A DNA stretch of 64,000 nt from Arcanobacterium_A hippocoleae (GTDB lineage Bacteria > Actinomycetota > Actinomycetes > Actinomycetales > Actinomycetaceae): NCBI RefSeq assembly GCF_031456295.1, contig NZ_JAVDUJ010000001.1, positions 1,612,001 to 1,676,000 of the forward strand, in the 5' to 3' direction. This document shows positions 1-8,903 of this stretch, piece after piece. Both the position numbers and the translations under genes were made by a program. How positions within the stretch are numbered: the first letter of the stretch is position 1; every line of letters begins with the position of its first letter. The notes beneath the pieces were generated by a model. The model did not search any database, was not told where the DNA came from, and was given only the letters and a program-made list of their open reading frames with translations.

Positions 1-31
1 TTAATTATTAAATCTCAAATTCAAAATCTTT

Positions 32-66
32 GCTGGGACGGTCGATGTACCGTCCCAGCTTTTTTG
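32..66 (+). terminator. Rho-independent terminator
   Basis: A perfect 10-bp GC-rich inverted repeat (arms 32-41 and 50-59, 8-nt loop) is followed directly by six T. It ends a plus-strand transcript entering from outside the window; no gene for that transcript is visible here. Confidence 0.9.
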
Positions 67-252
67 CACTCAACCATTCAAGAGGCTAATCTGTAACTAG
101 CATCACAGAAGCTGCTCACAGAAGATGGGGAACGTGCGAATTTTGCACCACCAAACATTCTGCGAGTTTTTGCAGCATGTAGGAGCTGGCTTGATGTGAA
201 ATGTGATTATGCCAGACGGTCATGTGTGGCAAGAGCGTGGTAGGAGATAATT

Positions 253-1176
253 GTGAATCACGAAAACTTAGTTGCTGTGGGTGTCGATGGGTCTGTTCCG
301 TCAATCGCGGCGGTGGAATGGGGATTTGAGCAGGCGCTGAGGCGGAAAGCAGAACTACAGCTCGTATGCGTTTACGATTTACCATATTATGCTGCGCATA
401 ATTTGCCAATTGGCGCACCCGATGTTTCCCACGAGGGTGCGCTGATTCGCGCGGCGGCAGAAAAAATGATCAATGATTTAGCTGCAAAATATAAAGACCG
501 TGGTTTGGTGGTATCTACAAAGCTGATCGAAGGTGATCCAACTGAAGAGTTAGTACAGCTTTCAAAGCAGGCGGCGCTACTTGTGGTTGGTGGAAGGGTT
601 AATCGGCAGGGGCGAATTTCGGATCGGATTTTGCATACGGTTTCTACGATGCTGCCAGCTCATGCGTGTTGCCCGACGGTGGTGGTAGGCGCAGATACGC
701 TTACTGGGCATTTGCCGGTACGGAAAATTGCTGTTGGTGTGGACGGCTCAGAGAGCGCGAAAATGGCTTTGCAGCGAGCCGTCTGGGAAGCAGACCGGTG
801 GGGCGCAGAATTGCTTGTGGTGAGCACGGTGAATGTGGATTCGGTGAGTTGGGTGCCGCAATTTACGTTGTCGAAAGAGTTTTATGACGATTTGCATGCG
901 GGAATCCAGCGGCAAATTTCTGAGGTGGACGAAGGGCGTGATGTAAAAATTTCGATCAATGTCACGCAAGGTAATCCGGTGAATGTGTTGGCGGATGTTT
1001 CAAAGGAAGTGGATTTGCTGGTATTGGGTACGCGTGGGCGTGGCGGATTTATTGGAATGCTATTGGGTTCCACTTCGCAAGCAATTATGGAGCTTGCGCA
1101 ATGCCCGGCATTTTTGGTGCCGCGCAGGGTGCGTGAAGGTGATGACGTGGCTCCGCAGTATTTGAATCAGTGGTGA
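253..1176 (+). CDS. Tandem universal stress protein (two UspA domains)
   Basis: This is a 307-residue soluble protein with two UspA domains, about residues 5-147 and 158-300; each begins with the typical VGVDGS strand-turn. The second domain keeps the ATP-binding pattern G-x2-G-x9-G-S near residues 259-273 (GTRGRGG...GSTS). The equivalent loop in the first domain (GGRVNRQGR) is degenerate, so probably only one half binds ATP. Tandem Usp proteins are common in actinobacteria and are linked to hypoxia, starvation and stationary-phase survival; the exact role here is unknown. The GTG start is set by an AGGAGA ribosome site at 242-247. The gene appears to be monocistronic. Confidence 0.93.
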   Translation: MNHENLVAVGVDGSVPSIAAVEWGFEQALRRKAELQLVCVYDLPYYAAHNLPIGAPDVSHEGALIRAAAEKMINDLAAKYKDRGLVVSTKLIEGDPTEELVQLSKQAALLVVGGRVNRQGRISDRILHTVSTMLPAHACCPTVVVGADTLTGHLPVRKIAVGVDGSESAKMALQRAVWEADRWGAELLVVSTVNVDSVSWVPQFTLSKEFYDDLHAGIQRQISEVDEGRDVKISINVTQGNPVNVLADVSKEVDLLVLGTRGRGGFIGMLLGSTSQAIMELAQCPAFLVPRRVREGDDVAPQYLNQW

Positions 1177-1375
1177 GTGGTTGTTTTGTAGCGGTTTCTG
1201 ATAAGCGTGCTGCTTGTGTTTGCAGAGAGTGTGCAGGAACTGTGCGGATGGAATTTCGGCGTGAGTTAGCTTGCTGGCAAGGGCTTAGGCTAAAGTAGGT
1301 AAACGGTATATTTGATATATTCCAAAGGTACCTGTGCGGATTCGGGCTTGTTTTGTGTCCGGTGTTTCCGTCTTT

Positions 1376-1448
1376 GCCCTCGTAGCTCAGTGGATAGAGC
1401 ACGGCTCTCCTAAAGCCGGTGTCGTAGGTTCGATTCCTATCGGGGGCA
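1376..1448 (+). tRNA. tRNA-Arg (anticodon CCU)
   Basis: A 73-nt cloverleaf. The acceptor arms GCCCTCG and CGGGGGC pair over seven positions, the D arm is GCTC/GAGC, the anticodon arm is CGGCT/AGCCG with loop CTCCTAA, and the T loop is TTCGATT. The anticodon CCT reads AGG arginine codons. CCA is not encoded; the next bases are CAA. The 3' end overlaps the left arm of the inverted-repeat array that follows. Confidence 0.95.
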
Positions 1449-1621
1449 CAACGAGGAGCTTTTTGATCCGAAAACTTGTTTTCGAGTTCAAAAAGCGACG
1501 AAGTTGTGCTGAAAACGTGCGGAGCGGGTTTTCATGGCACAACGGGTTTGGTTGTTTTGGGATCAAAAAGCGACGAAGTTGTGCTGAAAACGTGCGGAGC
1601 GGGTTTTCATGGCACAACGGG
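1446..1621. repeat. Alternating inverted-repeat array with a 59-bp direct repeat
   Basis: The heptamers GCACAAC and its complement GTTGTGC alternate at 1446, 1503, 1537, 1578 and 1612, so neighbouring copies can pair into successive hairpins. The first hairpin (1446-1509) also pairs GCTTTTTGA with TTCAAAAAGC and CGAAAAC with GTTTTCG. A 59-bp block at 1488-1546 is repeated exactly at 1563-1621 (period 75 bp); each copy carries GTTGTGC-TGAAAAC pairing with GTTTTCA-(TG)-GCACAAC. The array begins inside the 3' end of tRNA-Arg. It could be a processing or termination structure, or a small dispersed repeat family. Confidence 0.9.
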
Positions 1622-1720
1622 GTTTGGTTCTGCAGATTCAGTGGAATTGGCTGTCGGGGGCGGCAAATTGAATCGTCATTCTTCTTTCAGTGCTGTTCGT
1701 TTTCCAGTTAGGATAGTTGT

Positions 1721-4700
1721 GTGAGTCCTTTATTTCGTCGTAAGAGTAAGAAACAAGCACAGGAATCTGCGGGTGATGCGGTAGTTAAGTTTTCTGCCCG
1801 CGAATCTGGTGTGGAGAATGTGCAGCGTCCGGAAATTCAGCTAGCTGAACATGCTGTACATGGGATAGCGGATTCTGAGCCGGAGTTGATCAAAGCTGAC
1901 GCTGATAGCCTGGATTTGCCGCAGGCAGATTTGGGTCTACGTGCAGATGCGGATGGTGATCTGCAGAGTGCGGGGGCTCAGGGTGTTGCTGCAAATCTTG
2001 CTTTGGTGAGTCAAAAGAGTCAAGAGGAGCTTGCTGCAGGTGCTTATACGGCTTGGCACGCGCATTTGACGCAGCAAGTGACGATGCGGAAAGATCAGAA
2101 GGCGCCAGCGAAATATGTTGGGCAGATTGATATTACGCATGCTCATCCTACGGGTGTGGCGCAGTTTTATGCGCATATGGAGATTCGGCTGAGTTCTTTG
2201 ATTCGTGAGCCGAAGGCGTTTGCGCGGGCAAAGGAGCAGCTCGCACAGTTACGTGAACTTACTGCTGATATTTCAAATGAATATGGGTATGCTCCGGTGT
2301 CGCTGGCGGCGGGGCGGATCACGTGGACGGAACTGCCTGAGCTTGATACTCGCGAAATTCCGCAGTGGACTGGGCAGACTTATGATGCTACGGGTGAGTT
2401 GCGCCTTGATTTTGGTGAGTATTTGGAGCAGCAGAAAGTTGATATTTCGCACGCGCAGATGCAGGATGCGGGCGCTGATGATGCGCAAAAGAGCGAAGAT
2501 GCGGGGGTGTTAGCTACGCATGAGGTTGCAGCGGCAGTTAGTGCACGTGCCGCGGAGCGGCCATTGCGTACTGCAACTGAGCGTACGATCCCGGCTTTGT
2601 TGCGCGCAATTCGGATTGTTTTTTTGCCTGATGGTGATGCGAAACTGAAACTTTCAGCGGAAGCGATGATTAATCCTGAATTGATTCATGCTTTGCGTTT
2701 ATCGGGAATTGAGCCGGAGCATGTGGCGAAGCTGCGTGAATATGTGCAGCGTTCAACGGGGATCGATGCGCCGTTAGCGCAGATCACCGCAATATCTCGG
2801 GCGTATTTACCGGGGTTTAAGTTTGAAAATCAAAATATCATCGGGTGTTTCCACGCGCCAGCAGAAATGCTCCTTGCCGATTTGGAGGGGATGGCCGCGT
2901 ACGTGCAAAATTCGGGCGTGGTGGCAGCCTTGGCCGGTGATCTGCAATTGCGAAAAGTTACGTCTGCCCCGATTCTTCCTGGTTTGCAAGCTGATCGGCT
3001 TCCTGAGGTTGAGCGTGGTGTGGGTGATTTAGATCCGGCTGAATTGGATGTGGTGGAAGTTGTTGCTTCTGGGCGTTCAATTGTGATTGATGCACCGGCG
3101 GGGACGCGTCGTTTGGAGACTTTGGCGTCGATTATGGCTGATGCGGCTGCTTCTGGGAAATCGCTTATTTTTGTGCCGTCACGAGCTCTTTCGGGTGCTG
3201 CATTGCGAGCAGAATTGGAGCAGCTTGGTTTAGGGGAAATGGTTCTGGATTTCTCTGATGTTGAGAGTGTGCCACATCAGATCCGGACGGGATTACGGTT
3301 GCGGAAACCGGATTTTGATTTTGCAAGTGCAGTAGCGCAACGTGATGAACTGACAGCTACACGTGCACAATTGGATAGTTTCGTTACAGATTTGCATCAA
3401 GTTAATCCTGATTGGGGTTATAGTGTGCATGATTTGTTGGAGAAGCTGGCTCGTTTGACCGCTCAAGTAGATGCTCCAACTACGCGGGTACGTTTCACTG
3501 CCGATACTTTGGCAGCGATTAAAATTGCGGGCGAGGATGAAGTGTTGCAGCTTTTAAATCGCGGTGCAGAAATTGGTATTTTCAGTGCTGAAGTGGCGAA
3601 ATCTGCATGGTCGAATTCGTCGATCACTGATTTGCAGGTTGGTGCAAGTGCAGTTGAGCGTGCACGGCGTTTGCATGAAGTGATTCTTCCAGCGGTTCGT
3701 GCGCAGGTAGCTCGATCGGCTGGTGAAACAGGCCTTCATCCTGCGCAAACACCAAGTCAGTGGTTTGAGCAAATCGATATGTTTGACGGGATCTCACAGA
3801 GTTTGGATTTCTTTTTGCCGAAGATTTTTGAGTCTTCGGTCGAGCATTTGATTGCGCTTACAGCTTCTAAGGAGTGGCGCAGTGAACATCAAATTTCACT
3901 CAGTTTGTCACAAAAGCGGATGTATCGTCGTGAACTTGCTGATTTGCTGCGCCCGGGGGCTGTGCCGGCTGATATTCATCGTGAACTGGTGCTGGTGGAA
4001 GAGCGCCGTGAAATTTGGAAGCGGTATACGAAAGATGCGGGTTGGCCGACTCTTCCTAGCGGAATGCTGCAAATTCAGGCAAGTCGGAAAGTGCTTGCAA
4101 GTGAATTAACACAGTTAGCAGCAGAAGTTGGTGGCTTTGGCTATCTTGATATTGATTTTGTAAAGACCAGTAAAATCGTGGAGGAGCTGGTTAAGGATGC
4201 GGCGCAGATGGTGCAGCTTCCTGCGTTAAATGAGGTACGCGGGCAGTTGAAGCGGCTGGGGATTGAACATTTTGTGGCAGATTTGCGTGAGCGAAATGTA
4301 ACACGAGATCAGCTTTCCCAAGAGTTTGAGCTTGCAGTTACATCATCAATATTTGAGCAGTTGTTGCGTAAATCAAAGTTGCTTGCGGCTCTTGGTCCGC
4401 GTGATTTGCTTGCTTTGGTGGAGAAATTCCGAAAGCTGGATTTGGCGCAGGTGAATTCACTTTCTGGCCCAGTGCAATTGGCTGCAATCAATAATATGCG
4501 TGCGTATGCGCGTGCACATCGTAATGATACGATCCGTCTTGACCAGTTATTGGCAAAATATGGGGTCGGGATTTTGCGTGATGTGATTGCTACTTATCCG
4601 CGTTTGGTACAGTTGGCGCGCCCGATTTGGATTGTTCCGCCGGTTGTTGCGCGCGATTATATCCCGCAGATGCATTGGGTGGATTTGGTACTTTGTGATA

Positions 4701-6325
4701 CGACTGAACGCACTGAGTTGGCGGCGATTATTCCGTCGTTATTGCGTGGACGGCAGCTTGTTATTGTCGGTGATAAGCGCCGTAATGAACTTATTGATGT
4801 GAATGCTTTGCCCGCTGATTCTCATGATGTGCCAGCTGCGGCACAGGTGGCGGAGGGGGATATTGATTTGGCTGATCTTGGTCAGGCACGTGCTTTTCCG
4901 AGTTTTGCAAAAATTTTCCCGGTATTGCAGCTGCCAACTTTGCGGGTTCAATACGATGAGAAGTCTGCGCGGGCATTACTTGCACATGGATATCAGGATG
5001 CGTATTTGCCGATTCCGGAGAGTCCAATGAAGCGTTCGGCGCAGCTCATTTCAGTTGATGGGCGAGGTGTCCCGTCAGCTAATGGTGATGGCGCGGTTGA
5101 ATCTACAGCTGCGGAAGTTGATGCAGTAGTGGATTTGATTTTGAATTATGCACTTGATCAAAATCCGCAGTCGCTGGCGGTGATCACGGTTTCGCCGGTG
5201 CATGCAAGGCAAATTTTGAAGGCATTGCAAAATGCAAAATCTTCGTCAGTGATTTTGCAGCGTTTTATGAATCAAAATGTGGCTGAGCCGTTCCATGTGG
5301 TGGATATTTCGCAAACTTGTGGGATGCGTCGGGATCATGTGATTCTTTCGCCCGGATTTGGGAAGACGGTGCATGGGCGTGTGTTGCATTCTTTTGGGCA
5401 ATTGCAAGAATCGCATGGTTTTCTTGATTTGATTGATGCTCTTGAAGTGGCGCGGAAATCTTTGACGGTAGTTTCTGCGCTTGGAGTTGATGATATCGAT
5501 ACGGGGCGCTTGTCTACACCTGGGCCGAAATTGCTTGCACAGATCATTGCTGAAGCAGGAAATGCGCGGCAAGATTTAGTTGATTATGATCATGATACTG
5601 CCGATCCGTTATTAGCGGATTTCGGAGATCGTCTTCGTGAGCAGGGCTTTGCGGTGGCATACGAGTATGGCTTTGCTGGTTCGCGGAGATTGCCGATGGT
5701 GGTGGGGATGCCAGATTCTCGTGACGCTTGGGAAATGGCAGTGTTGATCGATAATGCGGATTATGTTGCTGAGGAATCTTTGCGGCGTCGAGATCGTTTC
5801 TTGCCGCAAGCTGTAGCTGATCGTGGATGGCTCGTATTCCAGACTTTTTCCACTTCGCTTTTTATTGATCCAGCAGGTCAGGCGGCTGAGGTCGGAGCAC
5901 ATTTGCGTGCATTGCATTCGCAAAAAGCTGAGCCGGAATTGGTGCCGCCGATTTTGGATGGTGAAAATTGGGTTGAGGAGCCAATTTTTGCAGATGTGCT
6001 GGAGCGGAAAACCAGCAGGGCTGCTATGGGTAATCCGGAAATGGCAATTGTGGGTGAAGATAGCACAGCACAATTTGCTGGTCCACGTGAACGCTCGGCG
6101 CGCCCGAAGTTTACTCCAGGTTTACAGCTTTCTGCTTATACTGATGATCAGCTTGATGAAGTGTTAGCGTGGATTGCCAGTGATGGGATTGCCCGCACGC
6201 AGGCGCAATTTATTCAGGAGTTGCGCGCGGAGCTGGGGATTATCCGTCATGGTGTACAAATCTCGACGGTGCTGGGAAATGTGGTGCGGCGTTCTGGGTT
6301 TGTGCGATTGGAAGATAATGAATAA
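1721..6325 (+). CDS. Large SF1 helicase/REase-like protein with degenerate motifs
   Basis: A 1534-residue cytoplasmic protein resembling the Dna2/UPF1-like SF1 helicases that end in a Vsr-like (MTES_1575-type) nuclease domain. The Walker A position reads APAGTRRLET (about 458-467), lacking the GK[S/T] of GPPGTGKT. The Walker B region reads VDLVLCDTTERTE (987-999) where the family has an Asp-Glu pair; the following VGD near 1015 is kept. Motif VI regions QTCGMRRDHVILS (about 1193-1205) and DALEVARKSL (about 1241) lack the QG.E.D and TRAR signatures. Residues about 1325-1385 follow the nuclease-domain pattern but replace the acidic catalytic core with AVLIDNADY. The last 50 residues resemble the C-terminal helical module of DUF4011/DUF3320 proteins. 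The GTG start follows weak AGGA. Function unknown; probably not an active ATPase. Confidence 0.75.
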   Translation: MSPLFRRKSKKQAQESAGDAVVKFSARESGVENVQRPEIQLAEHAVHGIADSEPELIKADADSLDLPQADLGLRADADGDLQSAGAQGVAANLALVSQKSQEELAAGAYTAWHAHLTQQVTMRKDQKAPAKYVGQIDITHAHPTGVAQFYAHMEIRLSSLIREPKAFARAKEQLAQLRELTADISNEYGYAPVSLAAGRITWTELPELDTREIPQWTGQTYDATGELRLDFGEYLEQQKVDISHAQMQDAGADDAQKSEDAGVLATHEVAAAVSARAAERPLRTATERTIPALLRAIRIVFLPDGDAKLKLSAEAMINPELIHALRLSGIEPEHVAKLREYVQRSTGIDAPLAQITAISRAYLPGFKFENQNIIGCFHAPAEMLLADLEGMAAYVQNSGVVAALAGDLQLRKVTSAPILPGLQADRLPEVERGVGDLDPAELDVVEVVASGRSIVIDAPAGTRRLETLASIMADAAASGKSLIFVPSRALSGAALRAELEQLGLGEMVLDFSDVESVPHQIRTGLRLRKPDFDFASAVAQRDELTATRAQLDSFVTDLHQVNPDWGYSVHDLLEKLARLTAQVDAPTTRVRFTADTLAAIKIAGEDEVLQLLNRGAEIGIFSAEVAKSAWSNSSITDLQVGASAVERARRLHEVILPAVRAQVARSAGETGLHPAQTPSQWFEQIDMFDGISQSLDFFLPKIFESSVEHLIALTASKEWRSEHQISLSLSQKRMYRRELADLLRPGAVPADIHRELVLVEERREIWKRYTKDAGWPTLPSGMLQIQASRKVLASELTQLAAEVGGFGYLDIDFVKTSKIVEELVKDAAQMVQLPALNEVRGQLKRLGIEHFVADLRERNVTRDQLSQEFELAVTSSIFEQLLRKSKLLAALGPRDLLALVEKFRKLDLAQVNSLSGPVQLAAINNMRAYARAHRNDTIRLDQLLAKYGVGILRDVIATYPRLVQLARPIWIVPPVVARDYIPQMHWVDLVLCDTTERTELAAIIPSLLRGRQLVIVGDKRRNELIDVNALPADSHDVPAAAQVAEGDIDLADLGQARAFPSFAKIFPVLQLPTLRVQYDEKSARALLAHGYQDAYLPIPESPMKRSAQLISVDGRGVPSANGDGAVESTAAEVDAVVDLILNYALDQNPQSLAVITVSPVHARQILKALQNAKSSSVILQRFMNQNVAEPFHVVDISQTCGMRRDHVILSPGFGKTVHGRVLHSFGQLQESHGFLDLIDALEVARKSLTVVSALGVDDIDTGRLSTPGPKLLAQIIAEAGNARQDLVDYDHDTADPLLADFGDRLREQGFAVAYEYGFAGSRRLPMVVGMPDSRDAWEMAVLIDNADYVAEESLRRRDRFLPQAVADRGWLVFQTFSTSLFIDPAGQAAEVGAHLRALHSQKAEPELVPPILDGENWVEEPIFADVLERKTSRAAMGNPEMAIVGEDSTAQFAGPRERSARPKFTPGLQLSAYTDDQLDEVLAWIASDGIARTQAQFIQELRAELGIIRHGVQISTVLGNVVRRSGFVRLEDNE

Positions 6326-6683
6326 TTCGCATTCGGATCTTGACCATCGATCTGGTGATCGAAAAGGTGAAACATCGAGAAAGCAGTTTTCTGGGCAGGA
6401 AGGTGCGCAAGCGTTGCCACCGTCAGGGAAAGTGGCGGGGATGTATCGCAGTGGGCGGCGGATAGTTCGGCTATCGCGAGTAGATCAGGAACGTCTCGCG
6501 CGTGGCGAAATCACACAGCCTGAAGAGGCGGTGCATTTGCTTGATGCGCGTGGGGTGTATCCGAAAAAATATGCACAAGCTGAGCTGGCGCAGCACGCCT
6601 TAGATGCGGCGAAGAAACCGGCGCTTACAGCGCGTGAGAAAGAGATCCTGGCGCAGGTGCCGCCGCATTTCGGGAAATTATGA
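6318..6683 (+). CDS. Small basic hypothetical protein, translationally coupled
   Basis: A 121-residue hydrophilic protein I do not recognise. Its ATG lies inside the last codons of the helicase-like gene (8-bp overlap, different frame), so translation is probably coupled. The N-terminal 35 residues are rich in S, D, K and Q. The central part is basic (RSGRRIVRLSRVDQERL), followed by a predicted helical, Ala-rich C-terminus (ALDAAKKPALTAREKEIL). There is no membrane segment or signal peptide. The overlap suggests it acts with the large upstream protein, perhaps as an adaptor; this is inference. Confidence 0.8.
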   Translation: MNNSHSDLDHRSGDRKGETSRKQFSGQEGAQALPPSGKVAGMYRSGRRIVRLSRVDQERLARGEITQPEEAVHLLDARGVYPKKYAQAELAQHALDAAKKPALTAREKEILAQVPPHFGKL

Positions 6684-6701
6684 GATCCGGTCGAACTGGT
6701 G

Positions 6702-6759
6702 CGGGAGGCTCCGAGCAGAAGTGGTCAAATATTTCTGCTGGGAGCCTCCCGCTTTAAGA
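6702..6759. terminator. Terminator between convergent genes
   Basis: GCGGGAGGCTCC-g-AGCAGAA pairs with TTCTGCT-g-GGAGCCTCCCGC, giving an approximately 19-bp stem with one mismatch and an 11-13-nt loop, followed by TTTAAGATTT. It sits between the small gene ending at 6683 and mscL ending at 6782, so it may serve both strands. Confidence 0.85.
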
Positions 6760-6781
6760 TTTGGTTTATTTTTAAGCGTTT

Positions 6782-7171
6782 TTATTTTTGCGCAAGTAGA
6801 TCGCGGATTTCGGTAAGCAGTGCGACGTCATCAGCTGGAACGTCAGCTACTTCTGCAGCGGGATTATTGGCTGCACGGCGCTCGTTGAGTTTGTTCATTG
6901 GCATGACGATACAAAAATAAAGTGCAGCGGCAATGATTAAGAAGTTCACTACTGCGGTAATTAATACTCCTGGTTGAATCAATGAGCCGTTGATTGTAAA
7001 TTCAAGCACTTGATCAAAACTTGGTTTGCCGAAAATTGCCGCGATCAACGGCATAATGATTTTATCGGTGAGTGCGGCAACGATCGGAGCGAAAGCACCG
7101 CCGATGATTACGCCGACGGCAAGGTCGATCACATTTCCGCGGGAAATAAACTCTTTGAATCCTTGCAACAT
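6782..7171 (-). CDS. mscL: Large-conductance mechanosensitive channel MscL
   Basis: A 129-residue inner-membrane channel that opens under membrane tension to release solutes on hypo-osmotic shock. The N-terminal helix MLQGFKEFISRGNVIDLAVGV is the MscL signature. TM1 spans about 15-40 and TM2 about 70-92, with a periplasmic loop between, and a charged C-terminal helix (ALLTEIRDLL) forms the cytoplasmic bundle. Length is normal for the family. An AAAGGAA ribosome site precedes the ATG. It lies 21 bp downstream of the SAF-domain gene on the same strand, an arrangement common in actinobacteria, so the two are probably cotranscribed. Confidence 0.97.
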   Translation of the reverse strand: MLQGFKEFISRGNVIDLAVGVIIGGAFAPIVAALTDKIIMPLIAAIFGKPSFDQVLEFTINGSLIQPGVLITAVVNFLIIAAALYFCIVMPMNKLNERRAANNPAAEVADVPADDVALLTEIRDLLAQK

Positions 7172-7192
7172 TTTTAACTTTTCCTTTCTGCT

Positions 7193-7957
7193 TTAGTTGT
7201 GCTTAGTGATTACTGCTTGCAGTGGTGTATTTGTTTGTAGACCAAGGATAAGACTAGCGTCACTTTTCGCGATTGCTACGTAAAGCACGGTAGTGTTTGT
7301 AACATCACCGAAGATTGATCCTTTCACTTTTCCTTCAGGTTTACCGATCACGATTGCATTTCGGGCAAGGAGTTTGGCTGGTTCTCCTTGTTCTTTTGCG
7401 GGTGCATAGAGTTCAATATGGTTTCCGGGTTTGAGTAATTGTGCTGAGATATCATCGCGCAGCGTAATGGAAGTGATGACGGATCCTGCTGGAGCGTCGG
7501 CAAGGTATTGATCGTCGAGAATTTGTCCGGTGGTGATTGGGAGTCCTGGTGGGATTTGTGCACTTGCCGTTTTTCCTGATATTGCATCGATTTTGGGAAG
7601 TGAATTTTCTGGGACGGCATTTTGTGGAAATAAACGTGTAGTAGTGTTGCCTGGCGTGAAAGCGTCTCCAATTTCAATTTTTCGCGTGGCAACGAGCACT
7701 TTTACATTTCCGATACCTTCACTTGAAATCACTGCGATCAGCATTTGCAGTGCGGTAGCAGCGATGAGGATGAGCGCTACATATTTCCAACGCCAGATCA
7801 TTGCGCGTAGTGGTGAAGCAACGCGATATGCGCGAAGATTGGGTGCGCGTAGCTGCAGCATCCGCAGTTTCTTCTGCTCAACCGTATTTTTTCTGTTTTG
7901 CTCACTTTGTATTTTGGCAGCTCTGGGCAATGTGCTGATATTTTTCTTCCGCGACAT
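7193..7957 (-). CDS. SAF-domain membrane protein (CpaB/RcpC-like)
   Basis: A 254-residue single-pass membrane protein. The first 55 residues are basic and cytoplasmic, a hydrophobic segment covers about 59-78, and an extracytoplasmic SAF domain follows (about 85-145, starting VLVATRKIEIGDAFTPGN). SAF domains occur in CpaB/RcpC of Flp/Tad pilus assembly and in flagellar FlgA. No other pilus genes are nearby, and in actinobacteria this gene typically sits alone next to mscL, so a pilus role is not supported by context. The ATG is preceded by only a weak ribosome site. Confidence 0.85.
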   Translation of the reverse strand: MSRKKNISTLPRAAKIQSEQNRKNTVEQKKLRMLQLRAPNLRAYRVASPLRAMIWRWKYVALILIAATALQMLIAVISSEGIGNVKVLVATRKIEIGDAFTPGNTTTRLFPQNAVPENSLPKIDAISGKTASAQIPPGLPITTGQILDDQYLADAPAGSVITSITLRDDISAQLLKPGNHIELYAPAKEQGEPAKLLARNAIVIGKPEGKVKGSIFGDVTNTTVLYVAIAKSDASLILGLQTNTPLQAVITKHN

Positions 7958-8052
7958 GCTTATATATTTGCTGGGTTGAGATCTTTTTCAAACGCTGAAA
8001 GAGCTACTTGTGGAAACAGCTTGCATGATTTGCTGCTGTGGACGAACAGATT

Positions 8053-8670
8053 TTATCGCAGTGGAATGATCTCCTGCGGTAAAATTGCGTCACAAACTGG
8101 CACATCATATTCATCTTGCGGCAGGTGAAAATCAACGAACTCTTCTGGAAAGATCAATGCTCCAATCGGGGTGCCTGCCCGTACTTGCTTCAATACGCGA
8201 TCGTACCAGCCTCCGCCTTGCCCTAACCGTTCGCCATATTTTGATACAAGTAGGGCCGGCACAATCATTGCTTCCACATTTTGCAGTACATCATTATCGA
8301 AAGCTGGTCCAGATGGTTCGGGCGGACGCCCTGGAGCCAGTTGATGTAAATCGTCCAGCCCTTGGAAATATCCCCATGCGCGGGTGAGTCCAGGCCCCAG
8401 TTTCGGCAGGAGGAGTGTTTTTCCTGAATCGGCAATCGCTTTACAGAGTTCATGGGTTGGCGGCTCGTTTGCAACTGACACAAATGCTGCTACTTGTTTG
8501 TAGTCTTTTACGTATTCAAGGACCGTCTCGACCCATTGCTCAGCGTACATGGTTTTTTCGGTTTCGCTGCGTTCATTGCGTGCTTTGCGCACCTTTGCGC
8601 GAAGCACCTGTTTTGCATCTTCCGCTTCGAGATCAGTAAAATCTAAGAAATTCGGCAAATCATTTGACAT
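8053..8670 (-). CDS. 5-formyltetrahydrofolate cyclo-ligase
   Basis: A 205-residue enzyme that converts 5-formyl-THF to 5,10-methenyl-THF with ATP. The family motif appears as YGERLGQGGGWYDR in the C-terminal half, and the N-terminal basic helix (LRAKVRKARNERS) matches the ATP-binding entry. Length is typical (180-210). In many actinobacteria it is divergent from galU-glp; here galU is missing and glp begins 233 bp away on the other strand. It connects functionally to the folate biosynthesis operon at 57-60 kb. Confidence 0.93.
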   Translation of the reverse strand: MSNDLPNFLDFTDLEAEDAKQVLRAKVRKARNERSETEKTMYAEQWVETVLEYVKDYKQVAAFVSVANEPPTHELCKAIADSGKTLLLPKLGPGLTRAWGYFQGLDDLHQLAPGRPPEPSGPAFDNDVLQNVEAMIVPALLVSKYGERLGQGGGWYDRVLKQVRAGTPIGALIFPEEFVDFHLPQDEYDVPVCDAILPQEIIPLR

Positions 8671-8903
8671 AGCAAAATCATCTCACGCTCCTTGGAGAGA
8701 AATTAGATATTTCGCCAATAGGGTATGCGTCTTTGGAAGTTGCAAAGTTTCCCGCATAAACTGACGGTAGGGTATTTCATGCTGTAAATACGAAAATGAA
8801 TATCGGAGATGCGGTGGATCTGCTTGCGGAGAAAGAGCAGGTAAAAGTCATCACGCAAAAGTAAAATCGCCGCAAGTAAAAGGCGATGTTTAAGGGGATT
8901 TCA

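Noticed and set aside
1334..1724. Open frames spanning tRNA-Arg and the repeat array
   Set aside because: They translate the tRNA and the direct repeats; repeat-derived amino-acid repeats are artefacts.
8796..8864. 22-codon open frame just before glp (MNIGDAVDLL...)
   Set aside because: No ribosome site, no family I recognise and too short; it could be the remnant of a lost upstream gene such as galU, but I cannot align it to GalU.
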